64,000 bases of DNA from Anisakis pegreffii (taxonomy: Eukaryota; Nematoda; Chromadorea; Rhabditida; Anisakidae): assembly GCA_035041965.1 (NCBI GenBank), contig JAPYMA010000618.1:186001-250000 (forward strand). The letters are read 5' to 3'. Positions 32,124 to 45,302 of this stretch are shown in pieces (position 1 is the stretch's first letter; every line of letters begins with the position of its first letter). Both the position numbers and the translations under genes were made by a program. Below the pieces are notes generated by a model, which saw only the letters and a program-made list of their open reading frames with translations, ran no database searches and had not been told where the DNA came from.

Positions 32124-34560
32124 TTCTTCACGGAAATTTGTATGAACAGTTGCATAATCATAATGACGATGATAACGTAATGGACATTTCATGACTGATT
32201 CATGAGTACATCGCAAGGACAACATTAATCTGCTTACGATTAGATGGGTAATCCGATCCGCGACAAAATAAATGTTGGAAGCTTTCAAAGCAGAAACAAT
32301 AATGAGGAGCATTGTAAGATGTTAAATGTTACAACAAGAAACAATGGGAAACAATTTGGTGCAAACCGTGAAAACAACTAGGGATATTAGGAGATGTGAA
32401 ATAAAGATTTATGGAACTTTGAAATATGAGAGAAAAATGTTCTGCCTGAAACAAGGACACCAATGGAGTACACAAAGTCATAAAGTTGGATATGAGTGAT
32501 AAGAAATGATATTTTTACCTACAAAACTTCTCAGTAGTCAAATTTTGGGAGGCGTGGAACAAAATCAACGACTATAACTATGACTTTCAGCAAAAAGTTA
32601 CTTGGGAAGTACAAAATAAAACTTCTATAATAACACGATTAAGGTTTCAATTACGAAACGTGCATTTTACATCTTATTTACGATTTCATATTATGAACTT
32701 ATGTACTTTGTAAATTTACATCACTTCTTTTGCAAAGTTCGGCAATTCGCTTAAAAACGGTATCACACAGTTTGCCAACTACAGACACAGTGACAGTTCG
32801 CCAAGTGATGGAAATCGCGTTTTCGTTGAGAGGTGTTCAAAGATGTGAATTTCTTACCCAATGAAGGAAACAAATCCGGACATTCTACATAGTATTTTGT
32901 AGCAGAGAACGAGGAGAATAAAATATGATATACGGAGTGCGATTATTATTGTTACTTGGACATCGGGTTGTTATTTTGTTAATTGCTGTGAGCGATCGGC
33001 GGAATATTTAATTAATTAGAGGTATGATTATTTGTTGGATTGATGTTTGGCTACGATTGATTATGCAAAGTATTCGCGACAACTAATTAAATACTCGGTT
33101 GTGTTCGGTTGGCGTGCTCGCCTAGCCAGCGGGGTGACGTAAATTGAGACTAAACCAATGTGCACGGAAACACGAGCATTGTGGCCAGCAACGTTACAAA
33201 CGTTTGATGGGCTGGCCAATCCAGGTAATCCAGGTAACACGGAGTGCACAGCAATAGAGGTATTCTCGAGATTGTAATCGAAATCTGCCACCTCAGGTAC
33301 GAAAGTTCGAAATAATTGGGATTGTTATCCTGTCTACCTACCCCACAACAGGGATATTCATAGTCACAATATACACCGTCTTATAGCCAAAAATGAGTAC
33401 TATGGAAATCTGCATTCAATTTTGACGCCAATTGTTAACATATGAGAGTTATGTTGTTTGGCGTGATCAACGGTAATGTTCAATGGTCACAATCGGCATA
33501 CATACTCGGAGTAATTAAAATTTTTTATCTTCCACGAATGAGTATTCTCTCGGTCTTCTGAGTAATTTGACACTTGCCAAGAATGCAACAATTGTCGAGC
33601 CTCTCAACGAATGCTCACGATATGAGCCGTAATGAGAATGACTGCATTACAATTCTATGTAATTTCTTGAAATTCTATCTCGCAATCATGTAATTCTGTC
33701 AGAATCTGGAATTGTGGAAACACTTATGCATAGAGATTTAAAAAAAAACAACTGATTCCCTGAATATATAGTTGTTTCCGGGTGCTTTCCAAGGATAGAA
33801 TTATGAAGTTTGGTTCAATTATGCTAGGAATCGAAATCAAACTGCGATTTTTGTTTTAATTCGATGTCGACTGCTAATGATTCAAATAGTCAAATTCATA
33901 ATGTCTATGGTTCGGGCCTCTAAGCATTTGATATGTTAATGGAGCCGTGATCGATAAAAGACGTCACAGAGTCTATGAAAAGAAGATATTCTATGTTCTG
34001 ATGAAAACCACTAGAATGATTGCAAAAACCTTGAGATTTGTTAATGCATTTTGTGAAATAAAAATATAAAAAAATGTCTCATTTCATCTGGAATTACATT
34101 TTGCCAGACGAATCTAGGCAATTAAGAAAAGCAGTAATCGGTTGCTTGGATGCAAAGTGGATATTGCCAACTGGATATACCGCCCTTCTGAGTTCCACAT
34201 ATTGCCTGGAATCACCATCCAGGCATTGTAGCGTCAGTTCGGTCTGTTTGCCTTAGGCAGTTTCGACCATATTCTATTCTTCTATCACGTCAGCATAGAT
34301 TTGCGACATCTGAAACATCCACGAGCCTAATTTTGAACCCATTTCCAGTTGTTAAGAGTTCCTTTGGAAAGCATCCCTTTCCAGAAAATTAATTGAAAAA
34401 TAGTGCATTTACACTGCATTCTTTTCTCAGCCAGTATCTTGCGATTAGAATGTTCCAAATTATAAAAATGCGCGAGCAGTTGAGCATTTGACCAAAGTGG
34501 TAAAAACAATTACAGTTGAATAAGATATTTACACGTTATTCAATTTTCAAGAAAATTTCA
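32124..34560. other. Intergenic, no supported gene
   Basis: Divergent spacer between ROMO1 (minus) and the giant repeat-protein gene (plus). Open frames at 33061-33291 (minus) and 34074-34256 (plus) lack splice context and recognisable composition. A TTTTCAAG motif about 11 bases before the ATG at 34561 could be a trans-splice acceptor. Confidence 0.4.
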
Positions 34561-37500
34561 ATGCTCCTGAGCAATCCAGTGTATTCATTTTTGTTCATCA
34601 CTGTCGTCCACAGCTTCCTATTTTTTCAAGACTTTCGTCCATCAACTCACAATCAGGTAGGTTCTAAACTTTCTGAAAAAAAAGCAACAAAGATCTAAGA
34701 CAAGGTTCAAAACATGAACTGCCGTGATAAGTATTAGTTTTCAAACTATCGCTGAAAACGGAATTATCTCGATAGGAGGAGTGAGTTTGAGGGAATATGA
34801 TTTGACCTGCATCAGTACCTTCTACCGAAAAGTCGACATGTTATTCGAAACAACCAGTTGAATCCAAAATCAACCTCCGAACAAGATAAGTTGAAATTCA
34901 GTGTCATTGTGAATTAATGCTAACAATTTTTAGCATGAAACCAATGAATATTAGAGAAAACAACCGCATAAACCGTATCATTGCAGAACCTGGTACCAGA
35001 AATCAACGATGTCACCAACAGGGTCGAAACGAGCAAATCGTTTAAGCAAGTGATCAAACTTGAAAACATAAATCTCCTGACTAATAATGGACCGTTGGCA
35101 AGAACAACGCCACAAAAAAAGGATACGATAAAAACGAGGAAACACGACCTAAACAGACCAAACAATACGGTCGTGAAAATCACGGAGGAGCCTCGAAAGA
35201 ATGACGATTCGGAAAAGCGAATTGTTAATGTGACGAAAAAATCACCGGAAAGAAAGGATGTGCCGCCGACTAGGGATAATAAACCAAAAAAGGGGAACCA
35301 CACGATCTTGAAAAACACGGAGAAGCCTCAAAATAATGACGATTCGGAAAAGCGAAAGATTGATGTGACGAAAAAATTACCAGAAAGAAAGGATGTGCCG
35401 CCGACTAGGGATAACAAACCAGAGAAGGAGAATCACCCGATCATGAAAACCACGGAGAAGCCTCGAAAGAATGACGACTCGGAAAAGCGAAAGATTGGCG
35501 TGACAAAAAAATCACCGGAAAGAAAGGATGTGCCGCCGACTAGGGATAATAAACCAGAAAAGGGGAACCACACGATCTTGAAAGCTACGGAGAAGCCTCG
35601 AAAGAATGACGATTCGGAAAAGCGAAAGATTGATGTGACGAAAAAATTACCGGAAAGAAAGGATGTGCCGCCGACTAGGGATAATAAACCAGAGAAGGAG
35701 AACCACCCGATCATGAAAATCACGGAGAAGCCTCAAAATAATGACGATTCGGAAAAGCGAAAGATTGATGTGACGAAAAAATTACCAGAAAGAAAGGATG
35801 TGCCGCCGACTAGGGATAATAAACCAAAAAAGGGGAACCACACGATCTTGAAAAACACGGAGAAGCCTCAAAATAATGACGATTCGGAAAAGCGAATGAT
35901 TGATGTGACGAAAAAATTACCAGAAAGAAAGGATGTGCCGCCGACTAGGGATAACAAACCAGAGAAGGAGAACCACCCGATCATGAAAACCACGGAGAAG
36001 CCTCGAAAGAATGACGACTCGGAAAAGCGAAAGACTGGCGTGACAAAAAAATCACCGGAAAGAAAGGATGTGCCGCCGACTGGGGATAATAAACCAGGAA
36101 AGGGGAACCACACGATCTTGAAAGCCACGGAGAAGCCTCGAAAGAATGACGATTCGGAAAAGCGAAAGATTGATGTGACGAAAAAATTACCGGAAAGAAA
36201 GGATGTGCCGCCGACTAGGGATAATAAACCAGAGAAGGAGAACCACCCGATCATGAAAATCACGGAGAAGCCTCAAAATAATGACGATTCGGAAAAGCGA
36301 AAGATTGATGTGACGAAAAAATTACCAGAAAGAAAGGATGTGCCGCCGACTAGGGATAACAAACCAGAGAAGGAGAACCACCCGATCATGAAAACCACGG
36401 AGAAGCCTCGAAAGAATGACGACTCGGAAAAGCGAAAGATTGGCGTGACAAAAAAATCACCGGAAAGAAAGGATGTGCCGCCGACTAGGGATAATAAACC
36501 AAAAAAGGGGAACCACACGATCTTGAAAAACACGGAGAAGCCTCAAAATAATGACGATTCGGAAAAGCGAAAGATTGATGTGACGAAAAAATTACCAGAA
36601 AGAAATGATGTGCCGCCGACTAGGGATAACAAACCAGAGAAGGAGAACCACCCGATCATGAAAATCACGGAGAAGCCTCGAAAGAATGACGACTCGGAAA
36701 AGCGAAAGATTGATGTGACGAAAAAATCACCGGAAAGAAAGGATGTGCCGCCGACTAGGGATAATAAACCAGAAAAGGAGAACCACCCGATCATGAAAAT
36801 CACGGAGAAGCCTCGAAAGAATGACGATTCGGAAAAGCGAAAGATTGATGTGACGAAAAAATTACCGGAAAGAAAGGATGTGCCGCCGACTAGGGATAAT
36901 AAACCAGAGAAGGAGAACCACCCGATCATGAAAATCACGGAGAAGCCTCAAAATAATGACGATTCGGAAAAGCGAAAGATTGATGTGACGAAAAAATTAC
37001 CAGAAAGAAATGATGTGCCGCCGACTAGGGATAACAAACCAGAGAAGGAGAACCACCCGATCATGAAAATCACGGAGAAGCCTCGAAAGAATGACGACTC
37101 GGAAAAGCGAAAGATTGATGTGACGAAAAAATCACCGGAAAGAAAGGATGTGCCGCCGACTAGGGATAATAAACCAGAAAAGGGGAACCACACGATCTTG
37201 AAAACCACGGAGAAGCCTCGAAAGAATGACGATTCGGAAAAGCGAAAGATTGATGTGACGAAAAAATTACCGGAAAGAAAGGATGTGCCGCCGACTAGGG
37301 ATAATAAACCAGAGAAGGAGAACCACCCGATCATGAAAATCACGGAGAAGCCTCAAAATAATGACGATTCGGAAAAGCGAAAGATTGATGTGACGAAAAA
37401 ATTACCAGAAAGAAATGATGTGCCGCCGACTAGGGATAACAAACCAGAGAAGGAGAACCACCCGATCATGAAAATCACGGAGAAGCCTCGAAAGAATGAC

Positions 37501-40500
37501 GACTCGGAAAAGCGAAAGACTGGCGTGACAAAAAAATCACCGGAAAGAAAGAATGTGCCGCCGACTAGAGATAATAAACCGGAAAAGGGGAACCAAACGA
37601 TCTTGAAAACCACGGAGAAGCCTCGAAAGAATGACGATTCGGAAAAGCGAAAGATTGGCGTGACAAAAAAATCACCGGAAAGAAAGGATGTGCCGCCGAC
37701 TAGGGATAACAAACCAGAGAAGGAGAATCACCCGATCATGAAAACCACGGAGAAGCCTCGAAAGAATGACGACTCGGAAAAGCGAAAGATTGGCGTGACA
37801 AAAAAATCACCGGAAAGAAAGGATGTGCCGCCGACTAGGGATAATAAACCAGAGAAGGAGAACCACCCGATCATGAAAACCACGGAGAAGCCTCGAAAGA
37901 ATGACGATTCGGAAAAGCGAAAGATTGGCGTGACAAAAAAATCACCGGAAAGAAAGGATGTGCCGCCGACTGGGGATAATAAATCAGAAAAGGGGAACCA
38001 CACGATCTTGAAAGCCACGGAGAAGCCTCGAAAGAATGACGACTCGGAAAAGCGAAAGATTGGCGTGACAAAAAAATCACCGGAAAGAAAGGATGTGCCG
38101 CCGACTAGGGATAATAAACCAGAGAAGGAGAACCACCCGATCATGAAAATCACGGAGAAGCCTCGAAAGAATGACGACTCGGAAAAGCGAAAGATTGGCG
38201 TGACAAAAAAATCACCGGAAAGAAAGGATGTGCCGCCGACTAGAGATAATGAACCGGAAAAGGGGAACCAAACGATCTTGAAAACCACGGAGAAGCCTCG
38301 AAAGAATGACGATTCGGAAAAGCGAAAGATTGGCGTGACAAAAAAATCACCGGAAAGAAAGGATGTGCCGCCGACTAGGGATAATAAACCAGGGAGGGAG
38401 AACCACCCGATCATGAAAACCACGGAGAAGCCTCGAAAGAATGACGACTCGGAAAAGCGAAAGATTGGCGTGACAAAAAAATCACCGGAAAGAAAGGATG
38501 TGCCGCCGACTAGGGATAATAAACCAGAAAAGGGGAACCACACGATCTTGAAAAACACGGAGAAGCCTCGAAATAATGACGATTCGGAAAAGCGGAAGAT
38601 TGATGTGACAGAAAAAATGCCCCAGAAGAAGGGTGTGACACCGATCCACAATGGTGAACCAGACATGGAGAACGATTCGCTCGCAAAAACCACGGTGAAG
38701 CCTGAAAGGAATGACGAATCGGACAAGCGGATGATGATGCCGGAAAACAAGAATGTGTCACCGATCGAGAAGGATAAACTACACGAGGAAAATAATTATG
38801 GGCGCACCAGAAGTGACTCCGATGGAGGTTTGTCGGAAGGTGTTATCGTAAGTGCATCGAGTCAGCCTGATCTGGTTACAGTCAAGCGCAACGTCGCAAA
38901 TTCGGATCAGAAAATATCAGTCGATAGCAGAGCGAATGGAAGATCGTCGAAATTACGCGACCATGCCACAGACACTAGTGAAGGAGAAGCCGAAGTTATC
39001 AAAATGCGAACTGAAGTTAGCAAAGATGTTTCCAATGCTGTCGGCACGAGTCCGATCGAACAAAATAGTGTGGACCCTATTATCGGATTGGTGGGTGTAA
39101 GTGCAACGAATGAAGAATCATTAGACGATTATGAATATATGACATCGACAAAAAATGAGCACTTCAGCGTGGCAACTGATGACGTTGTGAGGAAGATTCT
39201 TGATGACAACGATAGCTCCTCGAAAGACCATGCACTTTCCAAAAGTACAAATGAGGACTATTTGGAAAGTGAATCTGGAAGTTTAACATCCAGAGATGAA
39301 TATAACGGAATTTCGTCAACGGTAAACGATTCGATCACTTTTGCAAGAGAAGCGAATACCAACAGTGCAGTTAGCACTACCATAAATCATGCTGGAGTCG
39401 AAAAAAACTCACAGGGACAAGATTCGCTCACAGAGAACACCGCTGAAATGACTATTGATAGTTCGGATGATCCGTCATATTCATCCAGAGATGAATATGA
39501 CGGAATTTCGTCAACGTTAAACGATTCGATCACTTTTGCACGAGAAGTGAATACCAACAGTGCAGTTAGCACTACCATAAATCATGATGGAGTCGAAAAA
39601 AACTCACAGGGACAAGATTCGCTCACAGAGAACACCGCTGAAATGACTATTGATAGTTCGGATGATCCGTCATATTCATCCAAAGATGAATATGACGGAA
39701 TTTCGTCAACGTTAAACGATTCGATCACTTTTGCACGAGAAGTGAATACCAACAGTGCAGTTAGCACTACCATAAATCATGATGGAGTCGAAAAAAACTC
39801 ACAGGGACAAGATTCGCTCACAGAGAACACCGCTGAAATGACTATTGATAGTTCGGATGATCATATTCCAACAATTCACGAAGTTGAAAACGAGATTAAT
39901 TCAACTCTTCGATCCATGCTTCCAAAAGATGTGGGAACTAAAAATATCAGTGATTCAACGGCACGCATCATGATTCAGGACATAACTGAGCCAACTTCAA
40001 CCGAACGAACTGAGCTCTTCGTCAGCTCAAAAAAAGATCATAGTGAGATCAACGGTAGGAATAGGAAAGACTCTTCAGTCGAACAGCAACAACTCCTGAG
40101 TACTCATGTAATGACTGTGACTACTTTGAGCCACCACATCGCAAATGACCAGTCAACTGAGCTGAATTCATCACAGGAAAGCAGGCCAACATTATCAGTG
40201 CCCGAAACGAATCGGAACAGTTCAGGTTTTTTGAGTTTTTGATTTTGTACACTATGAATAGTTTTTTGATTTTGAACTGTTTGAATTCTTTGATTCCCAT
40301 CAAAAAACAAAAGAATTTTTGGATCGAAGTAATTTTTTACAGGTGCTAGGCGAGGTGAGAACAGTGACGAAGTTTCGGACAGTTCCCCTGTGCATGGCGG
40401 AAGTGAGAGAACAACTGATTTGAGCGGTGCAATGCAGGATGCTACAAAATTGAGCTCAAGCTTTGGGTATGGTTTTCTTGCAATCTCAGCCGACCACGGA

Positions 40501-43500
40501 GTGATTTCCATGGTTAGGAACTCCACAAAAGAGCTCGGCTCGAATGCTTTAGTTCAACCAGATGGAACCATAACTGATGGTGCTGAAAAAACCACCTCAT
40601 CAACTGACCCGTTAATTGGAATTTCAATAATAAAGAAATGCGTAAGTAGAATTGCCGCAAGCTCTTACAGACCCAGAGGCACCGATCCGGGAACAGACCA
40701 CATGGGAACTGTTGTGGACGACGAGAAGGTAAAATCGCGTAAGCATAACAGAAACAGTGTGCTTTCCACAGTTTCGAACGATCCTGCGAACGATTCAACT
40801 GGAGCTACCATGTTTTCAATCGATGAAACCATCGCAAATCCAGATCTGATTTCAAGTGACACTGATTCTATGACCGATGAACAAAAATATGCATCGGTTA
40901 ATGGGAAATTCACTGACCAGTTCATTACTATAGATGACTCTGCCTTTGAAAAATCAACGTCGAGAGTCTCTAATATAATTATACAGGAGATGCCTTGTTC
41001 AAATGCTGCTACAAATGTCAATGAGCCTGGCGAACCAACTTCAACTGATATCACAATTACTACTGAAACGATTGATCCTGAAATCAACGGAACCAGTTCT
41101 GATTCAACGACGTTTAACCCTAGTGATCAATTGTCTCTTTCCGGTGCATTTGAAAGCACTCAGGTCGCTGATGTTTCAGCGGATGATATAAATTCAACTC
41201 ATGATCAACCAGCTCATACGGATTTGCCAGTGGAGACAACTGGCGAAATTGGTATGAAATCATCGGAACTGAATGCTCACAAGATCAGTGGTAAACATGA
41301 TTCCAGTGTAACGGAGTCAAATGCAAATAAGAATGGCAGCATTGTGAGCATAGGAAAACTTGATGATTCGCTTAATTCAGGTGCAGCTGATAGTATTCAG
41401 ATGACTGGTACCGCAGCCTCAGATCTGAGTTTTACTTACGATCGTCAAGAAATGACTGAAATCGATTCTAGTGGCGTAAGTGGGATTACGAAATCACCCA
41501 ATCTGAATGATCACGTTACTGATAGAACGATTGACAAGGTTTTAGAAGAAGAAACCTCCATGAGGGACGATACGGATAACACGAGAGCATCACGTGAAAA
41601 CAATCGTGGAGGTTCCGTGGTAATTAATCATCAAATCAGAGATCGTTTGAATGTTTCAGATTCTGCCTTAGATACATCTGAAGTCACCGATAGCACTGTA
41701 ACTGGTATGGAAAAATCGCAACCGTCAATAGCGATTAGATACGCCCATGAAACCACAAGAGCATCAAGCCAAAATTCTGGTAAAATCTTAACCACGGTAA
41801 TGAGTTCAGATGATTCCTCACTGGGAGAATCTAAGATTTCCAATAGTGATGAAACATCTCAGATAATAGCCACTGAAGACATTAGTTATACAACTGGAAC
41901 AACTGACGATATGTTGATCTCCAGATCAAGTATGTCAACAGATATGAGTGCCATCAGTGCCAAACGCAGTGCAAATATTATACCTTACTCTAAGGGTTCA
42001 GGCAGATTGCGCCCTGCAAAAATCGCAGGAAATAATGAAAACCACCATGTAGCACATTCATTTACCACTTCTAGTGAACGTTTAAGTGTCAACATAAAAA
42101 CCAATTCACCGGTTGCTCTCAGTGACACTCGGAGCGAAAAAATCATAAGGTCTGAATCTGACGAAACAGTTGCATCCCCTCATTTGATTGCAACAGTTTC
42201 TGAAGGAGTCGTTCGCGACTTAAGCAAATTTGATTCAACTTTGGATGCATCCTATACCACACCTCCAGCCTTCGCGACAATATCTCGTTTTCGAGAAATA
42301 GGTGGAGGCAGTGAAAATCACAACGTTATCGACTACTCAGGAAGTGGCACTCTGATTCCAAAAGAAGATGCAAGTTCGGGCTTGGAAACGAAAGAAGGGG
42401 GTGAAGATCACGCTGAAATTGAGGGTATGCCAGTCGCTTCTGGAATTACTAGCACTGGTTTACGTAAATCAGCGTATGAAACGGAAAAAAACAGCTCCAG
42501 TACGAACGAGAGCACCTTTATCCCACAAACTGACGCAATGCCTTCGTCAGTCGATGAAGTTTCATATCATTCCAGTTTTTATTCTGAAAGCTCGACAGCT
42601 GAAAGCAGCGGATATTCGTCGCAGTCGGACGGTGAGGTAACTCCATCAGTATCTATCAATGCGGTTGGCAAAAACTCCCACAAAGTGAATGTTGGAAACA
42701 TTATTCGACCTGTGCAAAAAAGCGAATTGAACCTCAGAACCGATTCGTCGATGAATGCCCGAATATCGGATTCTGTTGGAAACGCATTGAGTACTTCTTC
42801 TACTGCAGAGTCGCAATCGGTAAGATCGCAGTACTCGACCACAACTCATTCCTCGCCTATCACTTCCACATCACTTAGGCATATAAAAACACTCAGTAGT
42901 CTTTTGGCATCTTATCGATCGTCTAGGCCTTCAGTGAGACAACTGGAGACGTCTCTCTATAGTTCAGTTAACATCGATCGAGAATCAGAGAGGTCAGAAA
43001 TGAAATCCTCACATACCACTTTGATCCCAACGATCAGTCCTTCGCGCTTTGCAGTGCCTGCCCAGTCAGCTGAGAAAATACATTTGGGCAAAACTGGTTC
43101 CAGAAGCAATTCACGAAGTGAAAATCAGAATGTGCACCGAGCAAGCATTATCAACAACACGTTATCCACAAGAAGTCTTAAACAAGCGACAGCTGCACAC
43201 AAGCATCAAAATCTTCCTCATGGAACGTCTGATACAACGGACCCGTCCTCAGATGAATCTCAAGAAGTGAGACCATTAAAGCCTGTTCATGGTAATGAAA
43301 AGACGTTTATTACAAAGGATCATTCAGCAGCTGAAATGTCCGTTACAGCAAATCCTCCTACGGAATCGCGATCTGCGCATTCAATCGCTCCGTCAAATCA
43401 GTTCATACCGACCCATTTCATAACTACCAAGTATTCAAATGCATCCGAAACTGAGAGTACTGAATCAGTTGAAAGTGTCAGCATCTCTCAGCCTAGACAT

Positions 43501-44627
43501 TTTGCAACTTCCTTGACTGAGCGTTTTCATTTCCATGACTGCACGTCTTCACATACTCCATCGGGCTCACTGGTCACATCCAGCGAACGGACGGCACATT
43601 CAAGGAACAGCAAAAATAAAAAAACATCTAAGGCAGTCGGCGAGAAAAGCGACAAAGACAAGGCATCATCGCGTCCAGTTAATGTTCGATCTAGTCCTCA
43701 CCCAAGATTTCCTAAAACATCTGCGATAAGAGAGGTCACCCCCGAGCTAACGTCGCATGATGTTAGTCTTCTTCCGAATCAAAGTGGAAGAAAGTCGCGA
43801 GAAATTTCGCCAGATGGTAAGGGCAGTAAGCAGTTGACGACACACGAAAGAACAACCCCACCGCAGAAGTGGAACAATAACAGCGATCATCATACAAACC
43901 ATGTATTAGTGCCCATGTTGACCACGGGCCCAAGTAAGTCAATTTATTCATATTCATGTGCTTGACTTTGGATATCCAGCATAAAAACACCATAACTTTT
44001 TAGTTCTATGACGATTGTGAGTTTATCTGAAAGAAACTCATACGATTGGTGTAAGAAAACAAATGCAGCATTACACATGAATATTCTCTCATTTGAGTTG
44101 GTTCAGCATACCCTCGCGTGAAACATAGAACCTCTTTGGCCAGAAAAGAATGAATTCAATTTTGGCTTTCTTCACTGCTTGATAGATTCGAGTGATTCGA
44201 GTTATTACCAGTCCGTAGCAGTTTAATCGGCCAGATTGTGTTTTTCAGATACACATTGTCCTCAACCAACCGTCAATCTGTCTCACGCAAGTTTACCACT
44301 GTCCAGCGACAAGCATTTGGTCGGTGAGCAGCCAGTGGGCACCGAGATTATTCATGTGTGCGCCAACAACTATATATTTCCGCTCAGTCAACAACCCGTT
44401 AACGTTTATATTTGCCTCGAAACTGGTCATTGGACCAGCAATATGCGAGGAGAGTCCTGTGAATGTAGGTTTCAAAAATTTGCGTTCCAGTCTATTAAAT
44501 TTCAACGACCCATCTTGTCTTTGCAGTCATTCTCATTGATTTCACTCGCTTGCTCAACACTTTATCAGATTTGTCCAAGAACTCTTCGATCTCACTAAGA
44601 AACTCTAATGCATTTTTCTTCACATAG
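34561..44627 (+). CDS. Giant secreted repeat protein with C-terminal Sushi/CCP domain (about 3080 aa)
   Basis: Exons 34561-34656, 34987-40225, 40343-43933, 44249-44464 and 44527-44627 (TAG), all in phase; AATAAA at 44713-44718. A hydrophobic leader (MLLSNPVYSFLFITVVHSFL) is followed by a Lys/Asn/Thr-rich lead-in, then 26 tandem 45-residue repeats plus one decayed copy, all very hydrophilic (Lys, Glu, Asp, Arg, Pro, Asn), then three 65-residue Ser/Thr/Asp-rich repeats. Next comes about 1200 residues of Ser/Thr-rich, mucin-like sequence with many N-X-S/T sites. Exon 4 encodes one Sushi module: THCPQPTVNL, IIHVCANNY, VYICLETGHWTSN and GESCE, four Cys in the CCP order with the Trp before the last. 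The final exon adds about 33 residues starting FILIDFTRLL. A secreted, largely unfolded structural or surface-coat protein fits best; function unknown. No homologue is recalled. Confidence 0.8.
35159..38758 (+). repeat. 135-bp (45-codon) tandem repeat, 26 copies plus one degenerate
   Basis: The CCTCGAAAGAATGACGATTC-type segment begins at 35191 and recurs every 135 bp exactly through 38566, with a decayed copy at 38701, so no unit has gained or lost a base. Consensus pieces are ENHPIMK or GNHTILK, TEKPRKNDDSEKRK, I[DG]VTKK[LS]PERKDVPP and TRDNKP. Units 2-5 and 6-9 have the same order of variants, making a 540-bp higher-order repeat. The minus strand is open through much of the array only because the unit length is a multiple of three and lacks stops there. 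Confidence 0.95.
39290..39864 (+). repeat. 195-bp (65-codon) tandem repeat, 3 copies
   Basis: GATGAATATAACGG/GATGAATATGACGG recurs at 39295, 39490 and 39685. Copies 2 and 3 are almost identical; copy 1 differs at a few bases. Each encodes RDEY-GISST, an NDSITFARE segment, NTNSAVSTTINH and a TENTAEMTIDSSDD end. Confidence 0.95.
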
Positions 44628-45302
44628 ATATCTTCTTCGATCCTCATTTCGGATTTAATTTCCTATTTTGAATGCCATGAAATTTCAAAATCATATAGCG
44701 GTGAAAGATTTCAATAAAATGATATGATGTACTCATCTGCTCTTCGAATTGTCAGTTTGATCGATAGTTATTATTGGGTTTTTTTAAGATTACACTCGAG
44801 CACAGAAGAAAGACGTCTGATAGTACCTGGTGAAGAGGAAGAAGCATGAGGATATCATCAGCTTGCGTGCAAAATAGTTATCATTTTATTTAGTCGTTTA
44901 CGTTTCGTTGTGTTAGACATTTGATTGTGATTGTACCTAGAATTCGACTATGCCACTAACAGTTTAACGGTGACGGTATTTGTGGTAATTTTTCGTCAGA
45001 ATCCGCCCTTGAAAGTTGCTATTAACCAATTTCCGTAGAACTCATTGTTCTTTGGTAGATTTTTTGTGATTTTGATTTCATTGCTGTTACGTTCAATCGA
45101 ATAAAACTACTATAATCTGTGTTCTGCAGTTACACTCTTTCAATACTGAATCATGCATTCGATTGTAAGCATTTCGTAAATTCAACAAAAATTCTTGTTG
45201 TTAGCTCCCTAGATAAAGGCATCAACTCGGAAGAGTTTAATCTATCCTTGATCGCCAGCAATACTTGCACAAAAAACCATGAAATGGATGCGATTGAGGG
45301 AA
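44628..45302. other. 3' flank of the giant gene, nothing recognised before the satellite
   Basis: Contains the AATAAA of the giant gene at 44713-44718. No other gene. The 45119-45331 open frame runs into the satellite and is not supported. Confidence 0.4.

Noticed and set aside
31984..32312. Longer ROMO1 with an N-terminal extension to 32312
   Set aside because: The extension does not resemble the family, and the Met at 32123 gives the expected 82-residue length.
34920..38761. Long minus-strand open frames (up to 340 codons) across the giant gene's repeats, reading as Phe/Ser/Gly-rich repeats
   Set aside because: They are antisense shadows. A 135-bp unit without a stop in that frame stays open through every copy; there is no signal, splice site or composition of their own.
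35159..39864. CRISPR-like array suggested by regular repeats
   Set aside because: Units are contiguous coding repeats in frame with no variable spacers, in a eukaryotic genome.
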